Of a DNA stretch of 64,000 nucleotides, positions 52,465 to 64,000 are shown piece after piece. The stretch's first letter is position 1. Each line of letters begins with the position of its first letter. Source of the DNA: Stichopus chloronotus (lineage: Eukaryota; Echinodermata; Holothuroidea; Aspidochirotida; Stichopodidae); contig CM037837.1 of the NCBI GenBank assembly GCA_021234535.1, positions 558,001-622,000 on the forward strand, given 5' to 3'. Under the pieces are notes generated by a model. That model was given only the letters and a program-made list of their open reading frames with translations, ran no database searches and was not told the DNA's origin. Both the position numbers and the translations under genes were made by a program.

Positions 52465-53214
52465 GATCTCTTGAACGCATTGATAGTTGCATTATTAGCC
52501 GAAACTCACACGCTTGCACTGTAACGTATGCAGTTGAAGCGGTAAGATACCTACAGCCATAAATAGAAATATTTTAAAAGGCTTACTACTGATGAGGCTC
52601 CTACGTTAAAACTGAGAGCAGAAACCGGTCTAGTTTGGTCACAAGGACCATTCGTGTCGCATTACTCAATCAAAAATAAGTTTATTTCACCAAAAAGGTG
52701 GAAATTCTTCTCAGAGGAGCATGCAATAAGCCATGCATAACTCAGGGCATTCCCTAAAAAATCTCATCAGGTTCCTCGTCACATCGTTGCGTTAGATAGT
52801 GAACCATCGTCAACACTCCCTTTCATTTCGTTTCATTACAACAATCGGCAAAGAGATTTTTATGGGACACGGTTAAATATTCGTTTAAAAAAGAAAAACG
52901 GCACTCATGTTCCATTCATCATTAAAATTCATTGAATTTAGTTTGCTTTGTTCATTATTATAAACATGTCCAAAGTATTCACCCAGTTACTCGTAACAGG
53001 CTCTTAACATAGTTGCCAGTATGATGACGTCATCAGTCAGCGACCGTCGGCTGTGAACCTACCAGTATGTAATATGGATTAAATTACTACAGTTAAACAA
53101 ACAAACAAACCCCTAACAGAATGAATTTCTGTTTTGCTTATAGCCTTACTTACTGCAAAGCTAGCTGTTGAAGAATTGAATCATTTAATGCTATTGTTGC
53201 TGAATTCATCTTGA
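52465..53214. other. Spacer between the two retroelement remnants
   Basis: No coding feature is supported here. I looked for the GIY-YIG endonuclease expected after a full Penelope-like RT and did not find it. A full CRE palindrome (53025-53032) and a short AAAC repeat (about 53096-53111) are the only structures seen. Confidence 0.5.
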
Positions 53215-54020
53215 AACGTGGTTACAACCCGAAGGACCACCCTTTACTGGACTTCAAAAAACGGTTATGCTTACATGCAAGCATGTCCTACCCTTTGTAT
53301 TACTCCCGAAGTTACACGAGGAAATTTGGAACATGCCATCTCATCTTCGGACGTATAGTCTCAGTTCTCATACTCAGTTTTCAAACTCCATCGAAGGGTC
53401 ACTGTCCTCAAATAGAATCATTTGTATGGACATTTTTACCGAGAAAGTTGCACCTCAACTCCGGAGTCTTGCGACAATCTTGCCAAAAGCGAACGGCATG
53501 CAATTCGTAATTTAACGCGACGTAATGACACCTTCATTAAGCCGGCAGACAAAGATTATGTGATTGTTGCTATGGTGACTAAATTTTATCAGAAAGAATG
53601 AGGGAGATTAGTCTCTAATCCAGCCCATGACAAACTGACAGATTTGGATTAGAGTTTGTTCAAAAATTGATCATAGGGTTGAGAAAAGCTATAGATGCGC
53701 GATGGGTCCATTCAATGAAACGTTATTCAAAAAATCCTAAAGCTGGTCGTTTCTACTGCCTACCAAAAAAGTCCAAAATACGGGAAATCCAGGAAGACAA
53801 ACCACTTTACAGCAAAAGGCCAGGCAACTTAAAAAGGTATTATCAATTTGTTGATTTCAATAATCAAAGACTTCTGTAAGTCGTCTTTCAAATCACATGC
53901 ACAAAATACCTATGAACTTCTAGGTTGTAATTGGGATAATAAACCTCTCACAAGACGAGATTTCGGTAACCCATGATGTGTCCTCCTTATTTCAAAACTT
54001 TTTCTACACAGACCCAGGAA
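53215..54020 (+). mobile_element. Penelope-like element remnant 2: N-terminal half of a reverse transcriptase
   Basis: This is a second, more broken copy. The recognisable part reads NLAKSERHAIRNLTRRND then IKPADK (53539-53553) and YQKE-stop-GRLVSNPAHDKLTDL. It continues with NPKAGRFYCLPKKSK (LPK at 53760), YQFVDF, then NWDNKPLT, and VTHDVSSLFQN, which matches RT motif A with its Asp kept (DVSSL at 53975-53989). Motifs B and C and the C-terminus are missing, and similarity fades near 54020. It carries KPADK where remnant 1 has KPSIK and its surrounding residues differ, so it is a different family and not a duplicate of remnant 1. The 53215-53465 part is assigned only by position and loose resemblance. 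The element is inactive. Confidence 0.8.
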
Positions 54021-55029
54021 ATCACCTTGAAAATGACAATCCTTGTGATCACCTCAATCTTTATTCAATTGCCAGACTTCAATGAAAACCTCTTTTTTTA
54101 TTCCAAGTTTCATTGACGGAATTGCACACTCAGTTTTCAAATACTTCAAAAACCACTGTTCTCCTTGTTGTTTCTGAGATCAACCATGATTGCAAAACAT
54201 CTGTTATTGCTCAAAAATGTTGCCCAAACCTTTTTTGGCTGTTTAATATGTCTCTATATTCAAGACTATAGCTATAGGTTGTTCCTTCTTTCTGAGATCT
54301 ATCCATTCTTTCACGTAAAAGGTGCTTCGTGAAGAACATGGCCTCGTCGTTTCCTATCCAAAGAAGTACCTGAGACGATGACCTGGGTACTCCAGCAGTT
54401 TTAGTTGATAAGCTTATATATCTATGATTGGCCGATTAGGTGGATTTAATTTTGGGCAGGCTGATAAAGTGAATTAGTATTCTATTTCATAATGGGAATG
54501 GAATATCTTAAATAAAGAGCTCTCTCCCATGGCAACTGAAAACCCCAACCAAAGTTTACTAACGTCGCTGTGGCAGTTGCGTATGTGCCATGACCTAATT
54601 AACTGAATCATCATTGGTGACGAACTGTTTCAAAATAATTGTCGAATGCAATGAGGCGTCATCTTAGGAAAGCCTCAATTAACGTCAGATCATGTTCCCC
54701 CTTCAGTTCATGAAGTTGACTTCCATAATTATTGCTTAAGCGTTCGTTTGTTTGTCGAACTTGTGTGATTGGTATTCTTAAAGCAGAACGCCGAGTAGCT
54801 GCGGTATGAGTTACACCTACACATTCCAAACAAAACAAAAAATATTAAATGTTTTCGATATGTTTGAATTAAATGTCAAACAGTCAGGATGAACAACAAC
54901 AATTTCCATGTAGACGAAAATCACTTTTTGATTTAAAAGGAAATATTTCGTTCAGTTTGTATCAAAAAAGTGTAAATCATCTCACCAACACTACCATGGT
55001 CATTACCATCTATGTTATTGATAGTAGCC
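54021..55029. other. No gene supported
   Basis: Sequence after retroelement remnant 2. Motif B and motif C of the RT were sought in all plus frames and not found. Confidence 0.4.
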
Positions 55030-55690
55030 ATCAATTTCATTATCATCATTGTCATCATTACAGTCATCTTCATCATCAGCATCGTTATCACGGCCATCGT
55101 CTTAGTTACCATCATCAAACCTCCAACATCACATCTCCACCATTCCTAGCATCATCAGAGGCACTGTCTTTATCTTCATCACCATCGCAATGATGATGAT
55201 GATGATGATAATAATGACCATCATCATCGTCGTCATCATCTGCATCGACGTCATTAACATCCTAGTCGTGGTCGTAAACATCGCCTTCATCATCATCATC
55301 ATCATCATCAGGATCATCATCAGCATCATTGTCGTTATTATCATCGCCATCGTCATCACCTTTACTACCACCATCATCATCACAACTACCAACTCAAGCA
55401 TCATCATCATTGTCATTACTATCTTTTTCACCATTACTGTCATCAGCATAACCATGCTCATCATTACTGTCTTTGTTACCATCATCATCGTCATCATAAT
55501 TATCAACATCAACATTGTCATCATCAACGCCATCACCATGACCATCACCGTTGTAATCTTCATCTACATCTTGACATCATTTATATATCGTCATCTCCAA
55601 GGCCATCATCAAAGTGGTCGCCATTTTCGTCTTCATAACCGTCAATGCCATCGTCATAATCATTATTGCAGTAATTGCATTTGTTATCTA
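55030..55690 (+). repeat. Long imperfect ATC/CAT trinucleotide microsatellite
   Basis: About 660 bp are made mostly of interrupted ATC, GTC and TTC triplets. Triplet structure keeps long frames open on both strands, giving Ile/Val/Thr-rich translation one way and Met/Thr/Val-rich the other. These have no domain and are not genes. Confidence 0.95.
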
Positions 55691-57888
55691 TATTATCTCA
55701 TCATGTCTCTTGTATTTCAAAGCATGCTGCAGTAAATTATCTGTGATGAATGAGTCGTTGAAATCGTTGACTGCAAGCAAAATGGCTCGTTGACATGCCA
55801 TGCGTCATTATATGCGATATTATGATAGCTAAATTAATGACTGTAAGTTGACTAGGCTATAAAAGAGACTAGGATTTAAAAATTAACAAGGAAGTAATTT
55901 GCCGTTTATGATTGATAACCTGAAGCGGGGAGTTATTATGAGAGAGAACTTGTGCTCTAATAAGTTTAAGTGAAAAAATATACCCTAAAAAATATCGATA
56001 AAATATTTTCGTATAAATATTGCGAGCATTTTCAACAAGGGAAAAAATTTCTAAAAATTACTGTTATCCACACTTTGTAATATCATATGGAAGCCTTTAA
56101 TATTGTTACGAGGAATATAAATCTATTCTAGATTTTCTGTGGGCAAATATTCGCTCAAGTCAATGTGATAAGTCATTCTTCCTTTGCAACTAAACATCAC
56201 TTAGGGCTTCTCTCAGTCACGTGTCAGTGTCTGCTTTAATTCAGCTTCTTTCCATCTCCCCCCTCTTCATTATTCTAAATTAAACTGGTAAGGCGCCTCC
56301 ATTAGTATTGATGGGGACTCATCTGACTACACTGGTCGTTGAGGAGGTGGGTGAATCGGCGGCCGAACGGGTGTGCAAGGGAATCCTCAACTGTTAAGGA
56401 TATGTAAAATATTGTAAACAACAAAGACTCATTTTGTTTATCGTACGCTACCAAATTAACCTTCTTGTATTGATTATATTTAAAGAACCACGGCCCATGT
56501 AATTGAAGGCTTTCTTTGACGTCACGATCGTGTCATAGTCTTACACGGAAGATTTAATGATGTGATAGCATGGACGTTGTTACATGTTTCTCGCGTTAAT
56601 AGGATTCTCCGGGACAGACCAAACATGGAAAAGACGGAGGTACTCCACTAGATGTTTAGAAATCCCAACATGTTTTGCAATCAAGTTCTTCCTCCTAATC
56701 TGTAATTGCGGTCAAAATTCGGTGTATACAAGAGCGATCTGTGAGATCAGTTTTCACATGCAGATCTACTCCCGTTTGTATAAAGAAAAAAATCGTTGTT
56801 GTTGATTTGTCCTTCAAATGTAATGCATTTGAAATAAACACAGCTTATTGTTTAAGAATGTCTTTTGTCACAATATGAAGTACGGTGAACATTATTATTT
56901 AGACACAAATAGAGATCTTATGCCATTTTACCTCTTCGTGCAAAAAAAAGAAAAAAATGACTTTAAATAAGACATGTTGATACATTTGTTACACTTATTA
57001 TTAGGTATTGATACAAAATCATTTTACAGAATACTAAAAAAAAAAATAGAAAATCGATTATAAAACATTGCAAAACAATGTAAGATCGGTTTACAGAATG
57101 ATTTCAAAACAAGAAAACTGCAACTGACGTACAAAGCACCACTGCATTCAACTGGAGTTACCTACTGTTGAAAACGTAAAATGTGAACCAACTTTCATTG
57201 GAAAAAAGAGAGAAACTTGCCGCAGTTCAAGGTCGACTGCATGTTTCTCCTGCCATTTCCCTGAAGGTTCCTTGTTGAAAACCACCCAGTACAGTACCTC
57301 TAGGGTACTTTACTGTATAGGAGAGACAAAAATAACCCGCTTAGATTGGTAAAGGACGTCATTTGTACTACGCACGCTTTCTGCTAGTTGTCTATATGAT
57401 GTACCATTGAGTAACAGTCACCCTGACGAGAAAAAAGATCTTGTTTTTACTTCAAATAAATTGGACTTTTATGGAGTTTTATACGACACGAATCTTTTTT
57501 TTTATTCTTAAATATCACAATCACTAGATTTTGTGTTTGCCCTTTTAAGTTGGATTAAAATGGATTATTTTGTTCATAGCATCACGTGCCTATCAGATAT
57601 AGTGATAAATCACCGAAAGTGTACACAATAGAAAGTGATAAGATGTTCATTGATTTGAAATTTTGACAGAAATTCATACATATGGAAGTTGAATATTAAC
57701 TTGACTTGCAATCGTAATGATCGCAGAAAGCTAAGTGTCACGAGTTCATTCAAGGTTCACCCAAATAGTATGGCATCGTACGCCCACAGGTTCCTCACAG
57801 ATCCCAAACTAAAACTAGCTACAGGGAGACAAGTTGAGATAAACGTACCTTGTTAAAAGGTACCATGAATTGGAACCAATAACCAATA

Positions 57889-57941
57889 GGTCACTCCCGG
57901 ACGAGGGTCATTCCTGGAACACGGGTCATTCCTGCACGAGC
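57889..57941 (+). repeat. Three tandem units of about 18 bp
   Basis: Units are GGTCACTCCCGGACGAG (17 bp), GGTCATTCCTGGAACACG and GGTCATTCCTGCACGAGC. A partial inverted copy (GGATGACC) follows at about 57956. Confidence 0.85.
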
Positions 57942-58360
57942 ATATAGTTCGGTCAGGATGACCCCTGCTGAGTACAACGCAGTTCGGCACTTTTTAGAAG
58001 TTTATTTAGTTTATTAAGTTGGGGTTTATCATACAGTTTATTGATTCGAGAAGACGTGAAACTCCATTCAGGAAAGAAGTCTGTAGAATGATTACAGTAA
58101 ACTTTGAGTAGCTTATAGGGTAGGGGAGGGGTATAATCATCCCTAAAAAGATTAAAACATGCAATTGGGTGGTACGAAGGAAAGAAAAAAGTTGCGGAAA
58201 ACAAGAATGCAACCAGACATAGGGACTATCAACCAATGTATTATTCCCGCTTAAGCTTGAAGTAGTTTTGGAGCTTGCGTATCTAAATACAATTACTCTA
58301 ATCAATATGAGACAGTTAGCCAATTGATTCTGTTGAATGTTTCCATCTTTTAAATTTGTA

Positions 58361-58392
58361 AGCAAAAGAGCAGAAAAGCAGAAAAGCAGAAA
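58361..58392 (+). repeat. Four tandem 8-bp units (AGCAGAAA)
   Basis: One variant unit (AGCAAAAG) is followed by three exact AGCAGAAA units. Confidence 0.9.
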
Positions 58393-59280
58393 GGTCATAT
58401 CCAATATTACAATGACCTCTTATTCCGTCATAATTGGCTCTATTTCCTCTTCCAACAAAATATATTTTTGTCATCTATTCGTGACGTGTATTCACTTAAA
58501 ATCAGAGGTATTCCCGTGGTGACAATTTTGTTTCCTCATTCATGAAATACTTCATTCCTATAAAGGCAAGGCAGGCTACGTCCTGAATAAGCCAAGTTTT
58601 AATTATCCATTTATTGATTTCTGAGACTTTTGACCTAAGTTGGAGAGCTTTTGTTTATAATACCATAATTCAAAGTAAGATATCTGCCAAACACGACGGG
58701 TATTCACATCGCATGCCCAATTACTTTATTATCTTCCTATACAAATCTAGTATGTTTGCTCAAGTTTAAGCTTGTCATTAGAAGCTGTCTAATAAAAAAG
58801 TTGTTTGGTTGTACTGTTGTAAATTTATCATAGGCGAAATGCATAAAACAAACCCCTGAAGTGTAACACAGTGGTCTCTCATCCACAACTTTAAAATTGT
58901 CACAAATTACAATATATCTATATTAACACAAGCAACGACTACATTGACACTTTCTCTGACATACACTAATAAATCTGAACATTAAATATTAAAATTTAAA
59001 CATTTTATTTACCTTTCCATGTTCACACTGATCATGATCTCGAAATACGGCAACGTAAGGTTTCCTTTCCCACGACAATGTTCGAATATTGAAGTTTTTT
59101 GCATTCCACTTGCATTATTAATGTCATTATTTCAACTCTCGTAAACTAAACGACTGTATTATGGAGACCAAGTGTCAACTAAATCACCAGACTTTTGTAT
59201 CTATGTTTTATTATGAATCATTTAGCTATAGCCTAACCTATATTAAACGTAATTATCCCCCATTTACTTTACCCACATAT

Positions 59281-59292
59281 GGGGGGGGGGGG
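59281..59292 (+). repeat. G12 homopolymer
   Basis: Besides the G11 at 30696, this is the only long tract with G on the plus strand. Confidence 0.95.
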
Positions 59293-60445
59293 TATTTTCA
59301 AAGTCAAAGACAAGAAAAAGTTTCGGTCTTATGCCTACAGACATTAATGTCTGAAGTGTCTTATTAATTGTTATTCTCTGGTTTTATTATGAGAGAAAAT
59401 GGTTTCCTCCTAGGCCAAAATAAATGCATGGTGGGTACAGTAAATCATACTTACGTAATAACGTCTCCTCAACGTGCTACAGATAATGTGTTTTCAGGTG
59501 TTTTCTTTCTCTTTTATGTAAACGTGTTTGAATCCTCAGAGGATTAACATAAACATTTTGATAAATCCATACCTTTAAAGCAAACATTACATAGACAAAA
59601 ACAAGAAAAGGCCTACTTTCACATCAAACGTATTATTATTATTGTTGTTGCTGGCGAAAAAAAAAAATAATAAGAACGTGAGAAATCCCATTCGGCGCTC
59701 CATGCATCAGGGATCGTCACCGCCTCTGACGCACGATACGTTGAATAGTACTATGCTGGTTGACGTCACAGATCCTACCCAGTGATTGGGCGTCTTGTTT
59801 TCATCTTTTTTTGGTTTTCATTCTTGATTAATTTTGAAAGTATTTTTGTGTTCTTCTTTCTTTGTGCCCGAAGGTTGCTTTTCTAATCAAAGAAGCAAGG
59901 AATCATCTCAAGGAAAACAGAAAGAAAGAAAACATATTTAAAAAATACCGCATTGGTATCGATGAGTGTGAATATATTTCAGCATACTGTTTTCGGTAAC
60001 TCAACCATAAAGTTAAACAGAATTATGAAAACGATACCGTGATTTATTTTACACAAAAGAAGTCCGTATTTATCACAGATGTTAAAAAAAACTCCTTAAA
60101 TTAAAAACACACACAAAAAAAGACAACAAAAGAAAAATGGAAGGATCATTTTCGGGATCAATCATACTTTAGAATATTTCAGGAGTAAGGAATTTTTCAC
60201 ATAAAGAAGCAAAATGTATCCTCCACCTCCCTCAATTTGCTTTCTTATTGGTATTGATTTTGGGTCTATTATTCTTAATTTTGTAATCACTAAGGCATGA
60301 CAAGCTTATAATTCTACAGTAACAACTCATTTATTATTGATTTCCCGTTTGTAAAGGAATATCTATTTTATTACTTATCTATTTTATTATTTCTCTCTGT
60401 TATAACTTCTAAGGATTCCAACAATCCTTATCCCTTTCCTTTATA

Positions 60446-60486
60446 TTTTCCTTTCTTTCCCTTTCTTTTCTTTTCTTTCCTTTTCT
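60446..60486 (+). repeat. Pure pyrimidine tract with mirror symmetry
   Basis: Forty-one consecutive C/T. Bases 60461-60479 read the same in both directions on one strand (CTTTCTTTTCTTTTCTTTC), the symmetry needed for intramolecular triplex (H-DNA). Confidence 0.85.
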
Positions 60487-63400
60487 ATTCCTTTATCTGT
60501 CCCTTTGTAATCCTCAATGTTACATTACCCTTTGTTTCTCTCCTATTTCCTGTTATATTATCTTATATACTGGAGTGACATTTATCATTAAATGTTGTAA
60601 CTATACTCACTTTGTGAAGGCTGAAATAAATGAAGTCTTTCAAAAGTCAGATTCAGACATCTTCAATACTATGTATATTTGGACTTAACCTGGAGCCTCG
60701 GGACATTGTCATGTGATCTGAGAATTATTGAGTTTTGTTTCAGACTGGACTTTTTTCTGTTTTGTATTACTTAATTTCTACATTTCCCGTTTCGGATTTA
60801 AGAATCCTTTTAACCATGCCCTTTTCTTGTCAACATGTCAAATGTCTGGGGAGCAACATTAACTTGAGAAAGTCACCCAGTTATTTTGGGCGTCATCTTC
60901 AATATAAATTCAAAGCCGAGGGATGAATCCTAACCAGGGATGTGGAATTGAAATTGCTCCTCCCTCTCCTAATCTAGTGATCTCCGTTGTTTTCCATCTT
61001 AGCCATCATTTCATTCTCTTTAGCATTGACCCCAACAGACTAAAAGATTAACTTAAAGTTGTTCCGCGACAGAATCTAGATGATACTGTGCAGTTCCATA
61101 AAGAAAGGAGGGATTTTACATTAATAACATATCGATATTTCATGGGGGTTACAGTTCTTCTTTCTCCGGGACCTGAGTGAGGAGGGCCTCTGCACCATTT
61201 AGAAATTATTTCGATTGTAACAGACCGAAAACGTTCTCCTACAAACAGTTAGATTAGCTCTCGTAAGAGAAGGAAATATGCAAAAAGTTCTGGAACATAA
61301 AATCTTACAAATTTGGTGATCCATTGATGGAAGTTTTTCAAATTATTTTTTCCCCTGAGAATAATTATCTGTGAATGTGAAGGAGATAGGGAATCTTTTC
61401 TGAGTAGAGTTTTGTTCGTGTTATGTAAGTATACAATGATTTTCATGTAACGAAATATCATATTTAAGTCTTTTAGGCCTTGTCGCTTCCACAGATCTGT
61501 AAGTTGGTAACATAATGAGCATATTCATCTCAATATCATAATGTTAATACCAAGGCATTAAAGTAAATAATAAGTCTGTATGGTATAAGGTTGGTTTCAA
61601 ATTAATCACCTTGCTAACAACAAATAAAAGGCATTTTTGTTTCAAGAGTAGGAAAGAGGCTAAAATTTAAAACCAAAAAAAAAAAAAAATAACTTAATTG
61701 ACTTAACCACATTATCGTTCAACCGTTACAGGTTCAGGGGGGCGGGGATCAGAGAGGGGTATAACAAGACAGGAGGCCACATCTGTTGACGCTTAAGAAA
61801 AATTAAAAAAAAAGAAGAAAACAAAAAGAGGGTGGAAATGGCTGAATAAAGACCTATTTTATATGAGGTCAAACAGGAGCAGTTATTGACTTATCAAGGG
61901 GGCGTACGTCCACGAAGACCTGTACTTGAGACGGTTAGGGACCGCCACCAGGAAGGTGACCCAGTGGGACGGATCTAGGAAAGTGGGACGAGTCATAGGC
62001 TCATCAAATACCGGATAAGTAAGAAGGGAGGTGGAACAGACATGCCCCCTATTTTTTCAAATCCATGTAATGTTTGTTTATGATATATACGCTGGTCCAT
62101 TTACCTAATAAATATATGTAGATGCCTGCAAAGGAGTCTAAGACACGTAATGTAATAATCATAGATTCCATATCTAAAATCCCACATCACAAATTTCCCT
62201 TTATATCAAATTTAAGCTCTTGTAACGTTCTAAGCAATAGCTTCAGTTCGCTTAAACTAATATATTTACTCCATTGAAAGGTACACGATTGAACGGTGTG
62301 GTCGCCTCGTTACTTGCAACACGCAATACACGCATCAAAAATGCGCTCTTAAAACACTGTCATGATTTTATTTTAAGGGCTTAAAGACAATTTAACAGGA
62401 TCATCCAAAATCAACGACAGAAAATGAATAACAAAATAGTTAAACCTTTGTGTTTTCACATGTTTGTGCGAAAAGTTTGAAATATCAGACGGATGAAACA
62501 TGTGCGCTTATCCAGAAAAGGACCTAAGACCCCTTCGATTGTTACTAGAGCCCATCGCCCAACCTCCCACGATTCAAGGAAGTTGAATCCTGCCTAGACA
62601 CTTAATCCATATTTCAGAAACAATATATATGGTACTGTGTTAGTTGCACAGTTTCAAGCGTGTCCCAGCAGAATCTAGGAAATTTTGAACCAAGACGAAG
62701 ACGATTGCAGAGAAATTTACCTTTGACAGTTAGACATTTCATTTGCTATTTTACATTTTCATTTCATTTTGGATGTATTTGATTGATTGGTTGACTTTTA
62801 TTCCACGTTGCTATATTACTTCTCACAAGTTCTATGTTGATCGATCACATTGCATTCTGTAAAATTAATTCAGCAGATAATATACCTTTAATGATCAATC
62901 TTGTATTCGGAGAGATTTTATTATTTCGAAAGAAAACTGTCTCTTAAAACTGAAAAAAAGAATCAAATACAGGTTGAAGAACTATCTGAGACTCGGATTT
63001 CAATCCGTACAAACGCAATTTATTTGAGCCATTTCTTCATAGCCTATATCTTTTGCAAATCCATTAAGTGAGTTTGAATATCTGCCCACGTCACACAAAA
63101 TGTCACAAGACTTCAGGCAGGAGGCAAACTTTTCATTTAAAATTGAAAAATGAGCCAACTTAAGTCATGTAAAACAAGAAATAAACCCATGATACGTAAA
63201 GGAACTCGATAATGTCATGTACTTCTTTAAGGTACTGGTTTGTTTTATCGAAAACCCCTTAGGCCGAATCCACCCCCAGGAAGCTATAATATGTCTCGTG
63301 AATCAGCACTGTATTTCTGAAAATATTATGACATAAATTTGATTTTTCGACATATATTGAACGATGAAGAGAAACATGCTAATGAATCTTTGCACTTCAG

Positions 63401-64000
63401 GAACATGAATGATTCATGAGACGCTCCTAACCACTAATGATGAAATGACGATTCAGCAAGTATTACATTGACGTGTATCCTTTTCCATATGTTCTCCATA
63501 TGCTAGTTTTTATAGGCCTGCAAGCTTAGGCCGGTGATGCCAGTGAATGTTTCGTCCAAAACTGTAGTGGCAATGGGCCTTTGTCCCTTTTTTTCGACGG
63601 GGTGGGGGAGGGGTACACTAGATATACTCAGTGTGGGAGAGCATTTGTCTGTAGGGCTATGTAAAAAGTGTTTTTTTTTTTTTCAAAATGGTGATCAAGT
63701 CTCTGTATAGAAATAGTGACAAACAACAGTGAGATATCTGCGGAAGAATATCAAAGACACAAATCCATAGTACGGCATGCAATGTGCATTTAATAACTGC
63801 TAGTTGAATTGGTACGTTGTAAGATAGAATCCTTAGTGAGTGAAAATTTTCGCTTGGATTTTTTTGCTGTTATCGAGGGAAGGGGGAGGGGGTGGACTGC
63901 CCGCCCACCAACAGCATTTCCTCTGGATCCACCTTGACGTTGACCGCTTAGACATCCAGTATCCATGGCGATATCCGTTCCTTATTTCCCATACAATACC

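Larger units (their letters stand above)
55691..64000. other. Right end of the window without supported genes
   Basis: AT-rich, with the pyrimidine tract, 18-bp and 8-bp tandem repeats and G12 tract listed. A GC-richer G-rich patch lies at 61735-62040 and another near 63598-63610. No ORF is convincing. Confidence 0.45.

Noticed and set aside
52465..53214. GIY-YIG endonuclease domain after remnant 1
   Set aside because: Expected from family architecture, but no matching Cys-rich linker or endonuclease motif could be read in any plus frame.
55129..55735. Long ORFs on both strands (144 and 181 codons)
   Set aside because: Entirely made by the ATC/GAT triplet microsatellite; low-complexity translation.
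1..64000. CRISPR array, prophage or bacterial operon
   Set aside because: No regularly spaced identical repeats and no prokaryotic gene packing; the window is animal nuclear DNA.

Overview
The window looks like gene-poor, AT-rich nuclear DNA from an animal. The evidence is a solitary metazoan-type rhodopsin-family GPCR read in one exon, Penelope-like retroelement remains, short inverted-repeat DNA transposons, many homopolymer C/G tracts and microsatellites, and no operon-like gene packing. A marine invertebrate deuterostome, perhaps an echinoderm, is my best guess. It rests on the intronless peptide-type GPCR, the repeat style and repeated TAGGCCTA palindromes, and it is an inference, not a proof.

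The only confidently coding gene is the GPCR at 10244-11296 (+, 350 aa). It has all the class A landmarks, an in-frame stop upstream, a TATA-like box about 200 bp upstream and an AATAAA signal about 145 bp past its stop. Just upstream on the opposite strand, 8322-9318 holds about 1 kb of unusually open reading frame with no recognisable family. At 1203-1430 there is a short signal-peptide-like ORF that could be a first exon. Both are weak calls.

The right-centre of the window (about 47.7-55.7 kb) is repeat-dense. It has short direct repeats at 47.7-48.0 kb and a diverged repeat with a period of about 650 bp at 48.6-49.5 kb. Two separate, dead Penelope-like reverse transcriptase remnants follow (50849-52464 and about 53215-54020), then an imperfect ATC microsatellite of about 660 bp.

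Two copies of one short, apparently non-autonomous DNA transposon family (about 550 bp, terminal inverted repeats of about 15 bp, TTAA at the ends) lie 20 kb apart in opposite orientations (24644-25192 and 44182-44737). I found the family by comparing the two loci by eye. It is the best candidate here for something undescribed. A perfect 27-bp inverted repeat at 22003-22090 and a 15-bp minisatellite at 21229-21320 are further unexplained structures.

The remaining sequence (roughly 1-8 kb, 11.5-20.5 kb, 25.2-44.2 kb, 55.7-64 kb) shows no gene I can support. It may contain introns, regulatory DNA or decayed repeats that cannot be recognised without comparison data. I found no rRNA, convincing tRNA or CRISPR array. 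All motif counts were made by hand and should be recomputed.
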